Assembly: GCA_013695295.1 (NCBI GenBank)
Contig: JACDAS010000080.1
Coordinates: forward strand, 1-15,683
Direction: 5' to 3'
Source of the DNA: Actinomycetota bacterium
GTDB taxonomy: Bacteria; Actinomycetota; Thermoleophilia; Gaiellales; Gaiellaceae
DNA length: 15,683 bases
The notes under the pieces are model-generated. The model saw only the letters and a list, made by a program, of their open reading frames with translations. It was not told where the DNA came from and did not search any database. Below, in pieces: positions 13,715 to 15,683 of the stretch; within the stretch, counting starts at the first letter, position 1; each line of letters begins with the position of its first letter. A program made the translations under genes and the position numbers.

Positions 13715-13797
13715 CAGAGTGAGAGTTCGGTGTTGAACAGGTCCAGATTCTCCCAGATCAGGTTGATCGCGACCTCGTCACCGGCGGCGGCCGGATC
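13711..13797 (-). pseudogene. C-terminal-looking gene fragment without a start, before the ROK kinase
   Basis: In the 81-nt gap between the FAD oxidase and the ROK kinase, one minus-strand frame reads DPAAAGDEVAINLIWENLDL followed by FNTELSLW and TGA. The peptide is Trp/Asn/Leu-rich with a balanced composition, unlike the Arg/Pro runs of shadow frames. Its TGA overlaps the kinase GTG as GTGA, the coupling used elsewhere here. There is no start codon before the frame enters the oxidase gene. It may be the tail of a lost upstream operon gene; chance is possible because any GTG-A start creates a TGA. Family not recognised. Confidence 0.3.
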
Positions 13798-15184
13798 ACG
13801 GGTCGGGGGCGAGCACCTTCCCGGGGTTCATGATCCCGTGCGGGTCGAAGAGGCGCTTGATCCCGCGCATGAGCGGAATGAGGTCGCCGTGCTCGCGCTC
13901 GAGCGCCCCGATCTTGCCGAGCCCGATCCCGTGCTCCCCGGTGCACGTGCCCCCGCGCTCGAGTGCGTCGGCGACGAGCCGCTCGACGAGCTCATCGGCG
14001 CGAGCGACCTCGTCGGGATCATCCGGATCGACGTGCAGGCCGACGTGGACGTTGCCGTCTCCCGCATGTCCGAGGATCGCGCCGCCGAGCCCCAGCCGCT
14101 CCAGCTCGGCCCGGGCGAACTCGACCGCGGCGGAGAGCTCCGAGACGGGCACGCAGGTGTCCGTCGAGCGCGCCCGGCGCCCCGGCGACGCAGCGGCCCC
14201 GGCGTAGGCGGCCTCGTGCCGTGCGGCCCACAGGCGGGCCCGCCCGCCGCCGGCTCGCTCGTCGACGATCTCGGTGGCGCCCTCGGCGGCGCACAGCTCG
14301 CGCACGAGCGCGAGATCGGACTCGACGGTCGCCTCACTGCCCTCGGCCTCGACCAGGAGGCATGGCCCTTCGGGGTACTTCGCGCCCTTGTAGGCGTTGA
14401 TCGCAGCGATCGTCCAGGCGTCGAGGAGCTCCAGCCGGCTGACCCCAGAGCCGGCGGCTACGAGGGCTGAGGCGGTCCGGCAGGCAGCCCCGATCGTCGC
14501 GAAGGAGATGCGGAGCGCCACCGCGTGCTCAGGGATGCCGTACAGGCGGAGTGTCAGCTCGGTGATCACGGCGAGCGTGCCCTCCGAGCCGACGAGGAGG
14601 CTGGTCACGTCGTAGCCCGCGGAGGTCTTCGGGGCACGGCTTCCGGTCCGGATCACGCGCCCGCCCGGCAGGACGGCCTCGAGCGCGAGCACGTTCGCCC
14701 GCATCTTCCCGTACCGGATCGTCGTCGTCCCCGCCGCGTTCGTCGCGGCCATACCGCCGAGCGTGGCGTCGGCGCCCGGGTCGACCGGAAAGACCAGGCC
14801 GTGCTCGCCGGCGGCCCGCGCGAGCGCGCTCCGGGTAGCTCCGGGCTGGACGGTCGCCGTCAGGTCCGCGGGCGCGATCGAGAGGATCCGGTCCAGACGA
14901 GAGAGGTCGAGGCTGATGCCGCCCGCCGTCGGGATCACGTGGCCCTCGAGGCTCGTCCCGGCACCGAAGGGCGTGACCGGCACCCGGCGCTCGTTCGCGA
15001 GCGCGAGCACGCGTGACACGTCCTCGGTGGAGAGGGGGTAGACGACGACGTCCGGCCGGCGCGGCCGGTGGAAGGTGAGATCGGCGGCGTGAAGGTCGCG
15101 CTCGGACTCGCCGGAGGCGACGCGTTCCTCGTCGCCGATCGCCTCGACGAGCGCGTCCCGGAGGCCGGCGCGGCCGACTGTCAC
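13796..15184 (-). CDS. FAD-binding oxidase, D-lactate dehydrogenase/glycolate oxidase (GlcD-like)
   Basis: 462 aa, full length for the GlcD/Dld group, flavoenzymes that oxidise 2-hydroxyacids to 2-oxoacids and pass electrons to quinone or an Fe-S partner. The FAD-binding PCMH domain covers about 40-215: VPVTPFGAGTSLEGH (68-82), VDPGADATLGGMAATNAAGT (134-153) and KTSAGYDVTSLLVGSEGTL (186-204). The C-terminal cap has GHAGDGNVHVG and CTGEHGIGLGKIGAL and ends GIMNPGKVLAP, the normal end, so the gene is complete. The start is GTG at 15184 with no Shine-Dalgarno, but it overlaps the stop of an upstream 35-codon frame in GTGA. The glcE/glcF partners are absent nearby. The substrate cannot be fixed. 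Confidence 0.88.
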   Translation of the reverse strand: MTVGRAGLRDALVEAIGDEERVASGESERDLHAADLTFHRPRRPDVVVYPLSTEDVSRVLALANERRVPVTPFGAGTSLEGHVIPTAGGISLDLSRLDRILSIAPADLTATVQPGATRSALARAAGEHGLVFPVDPGADATLGGMAATNAAGTTTIRYGKMRANVLALEAVLPGGRVIRTGSRAPKTSAGYDVTSLLVGSEGTLAVITELTLRLYGIPEHAVALRISFATIGAACRTASALVAAGSGVSRLELLDAWTIAAINAYKGAKYPEGPCLLVEAEGSEATVESDLALVRELCAAEGATEIVDERAGGGRARLWAARHEAAYAGAAASPGRRARSTDTCVPVSELSAAVEFARAELERLGLGGAILGHAGDGNVHVGLHVDPDDPDEVARADELVERLVADALERGGTCTGEHGIGLGKIGALEREHGDLIPLMRGIKRLFDPHGIMNPGKVLAPDP

Positions 15185-15288
15185 GAGGTGGCCCGCTCGA
15201 AGCGTCGGTTCACCATCATCTCTGGAATGTACGGGTGGAGCGCCTTGGGCCTCCCGGGGCGGGGGCGGCGCGTTGGCCGGCCTCCCAC
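15181..15288 (-). other. Possible 35-codon leader or gene tail before the FAD oxidase
   Basis: A GTG frame (35 aa) has an Arg/Pro-rich first half, then a more protein-like ALHPYIPEMMVNRRFERATS, ending in TGA that overlaps the oxidase GTG. It could be a translated leader coupling into the oxidase or the tail of a lost gene. Evidence is thin: the gap between cupin remnant and oxidase is 126 nt and I see no other signal in it. Confidence 0.2.
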
Positions 15289-15310
15289 CCGCTCGGCGGA
15301 CTCCGATCCT

Positions 15311-15514
15311 CTAGCCCTCGAGCCCGTGCGCCTCCCTGAGCGCCCCGATGCTCTCGACGTCCATCGAGATCGCGTAGCGGGCCCGGACCTCGGCCATCGC
15401 CCCGAAGTCGGGCTTGCCTTCGACCGACAGCAGGGGCGAGAGGTCTGCGAAGTACTGCTCGAAGCCGGCCGGCGAGATGATCTCGAGCAGGCGGGCCTCC
15501 TCGTCGCCCGCGTT
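15311..15514 (-). pseudogene. Cupin-domain protein, C-terminal remnant
   Basis: The last 67 residues read as the end of a small cupin of the quercetinase-like type: NAGDEEARLLEIISPAGFEQ at the start, YFADLSPLL next, then a C-terminal extension to REAHGLEG. The metal-binding cupin core that should precede it (the histidine strands, about 80 residues) is missing. To the right of about 15515 the minus-strand frame stays open to 15598, but that part (Arg/Leu-rich) is antisense to a TetR helix-turn-helix and has no cupin character. The gene has therefore lost its 5' part and promoter and cannot make a working cupin. Confidence 0.65.
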
Positions 15515-15517
15515 CAG

Positions 15518-15683
15518 CGAAAGTACGAGCTCCGGGCGAGGGCCGAGCGTCAGACGGAGACGAGGCGTCGGATCGCAGCGGTGACGGCCGCGCTCCACGA
15601 GGAGGTCGGCCCGGCTCGGACGACGATCGCGGAGATCGCGCGGAGGGCCGGTGTCCAGCGGCTCACCGTCTACAAGAACTTCC
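15518..15683 (+). CDS. TetR-family regulator, 5' end lacking a proper start, 3' end off window
   Basis: The plus frame from about 15518 reads RKYELRARAERQTETRRRIA, then LHEEVGPARTTIAEIARRAG and VQRLTVYKNF at the window edge: helix 1 and the complete TetR helix-turn-helix. Relatives begin M-(K/R)xYxLRARAERQ, so the similarity starts almost exactly at the first residues, yet the codon where Met should be is CAG (15515-15517). The frame stays open leftward across the cupin remnant to a GTG at 15326, so software may place the start there, adding 64 residues antisense to the cupin. An internal GTG at 15581 would remove helix 1. The original start codon seems lost at the junction with the cupin. 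Confidence 0.7.

Overview
The window is about 70% GC, with GTG and TTG starts, strong G/C third-position bias and almost no Shine-Dalgarno sequences. These traits, a DUF2277 protein and several start codons sitting 6-9 nt behind a TAnnnT hexamer (leaderless transcription) point to an actinobacterium. Thermoleophilia (Gaiellales/Solirubrobacterales-like) is my inference from gene style only. It reads as ordinary chromosome with small accessory insertions. I found no tRNA, rRNA, CRISPR array, insertion sequence or prophage.

Left part (1-5.3 kb). The first ten codons of a leuD-type small subunit run off the left edge, behind leuC (125-1399, minus). Divergent from leuC is a short cobalamin-independent methionine-synthase-like protein (1446-2480, plus); a 16-bp palindrome lies in the 46-bp gap. 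Next is a compact toxin-antitoxin operon (Phd/YefM-type antitoxin plus PIN toxin, 2612-3225, minus), whose 19-bp operator lies over its own -10 box. Then comes a drug-efflux operon (DHA2-type MFS pump plus MarR regulator, 3362-5271, minus) with a GTTACGTAAC palindrome in front.

Middle (5.3-10.2 kb). An otherwise gene-poor stretch (5272-5716) holds two tiny overlapping minus-strand frames, one acidic (47 aa) and one basic (43 aa). DUF2277 (5717-5986, plus) converges on an unusual SDR-fold protein with a four-cysteine module (5994-7547, minus). Divergent from the SDR is a two-gene operon: a PLP-dependent decarboxylase (7608-9023) and a tartrate/isopropylmalate-type dehydrogenase (9020-10084), joined by an ATGA overlap.

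Right part (10.2-15.7 kb). A CvrA/NhaP2-like cation/proton antiporter (10164-11618, minus) is followed by a truncated EamA transporter (11677-12066, plus), then a minus-strand run of a GlcD-like FAD oxidase (13796-15184), a ROK sugar kinase (12695-13714) and a GmhA-type sedoheptulose-7-phosphate isomerase (12108-12698). This part looks eroded: EamA is cut to its first third, a C-terminal-looking peptide without a start sits before the ROK gene, and at about 15515 a cupin lacking its 5' end abuts head-to-head with a TetR regulator lacking a start codon.

The main points for follow-up are the recurring leaderless-type starts with palindromic operators beside them, the acidic/basic microprotein pair, the SDR with a Thr in place of the catalytic Tyr, and the cupin/TetR junction.
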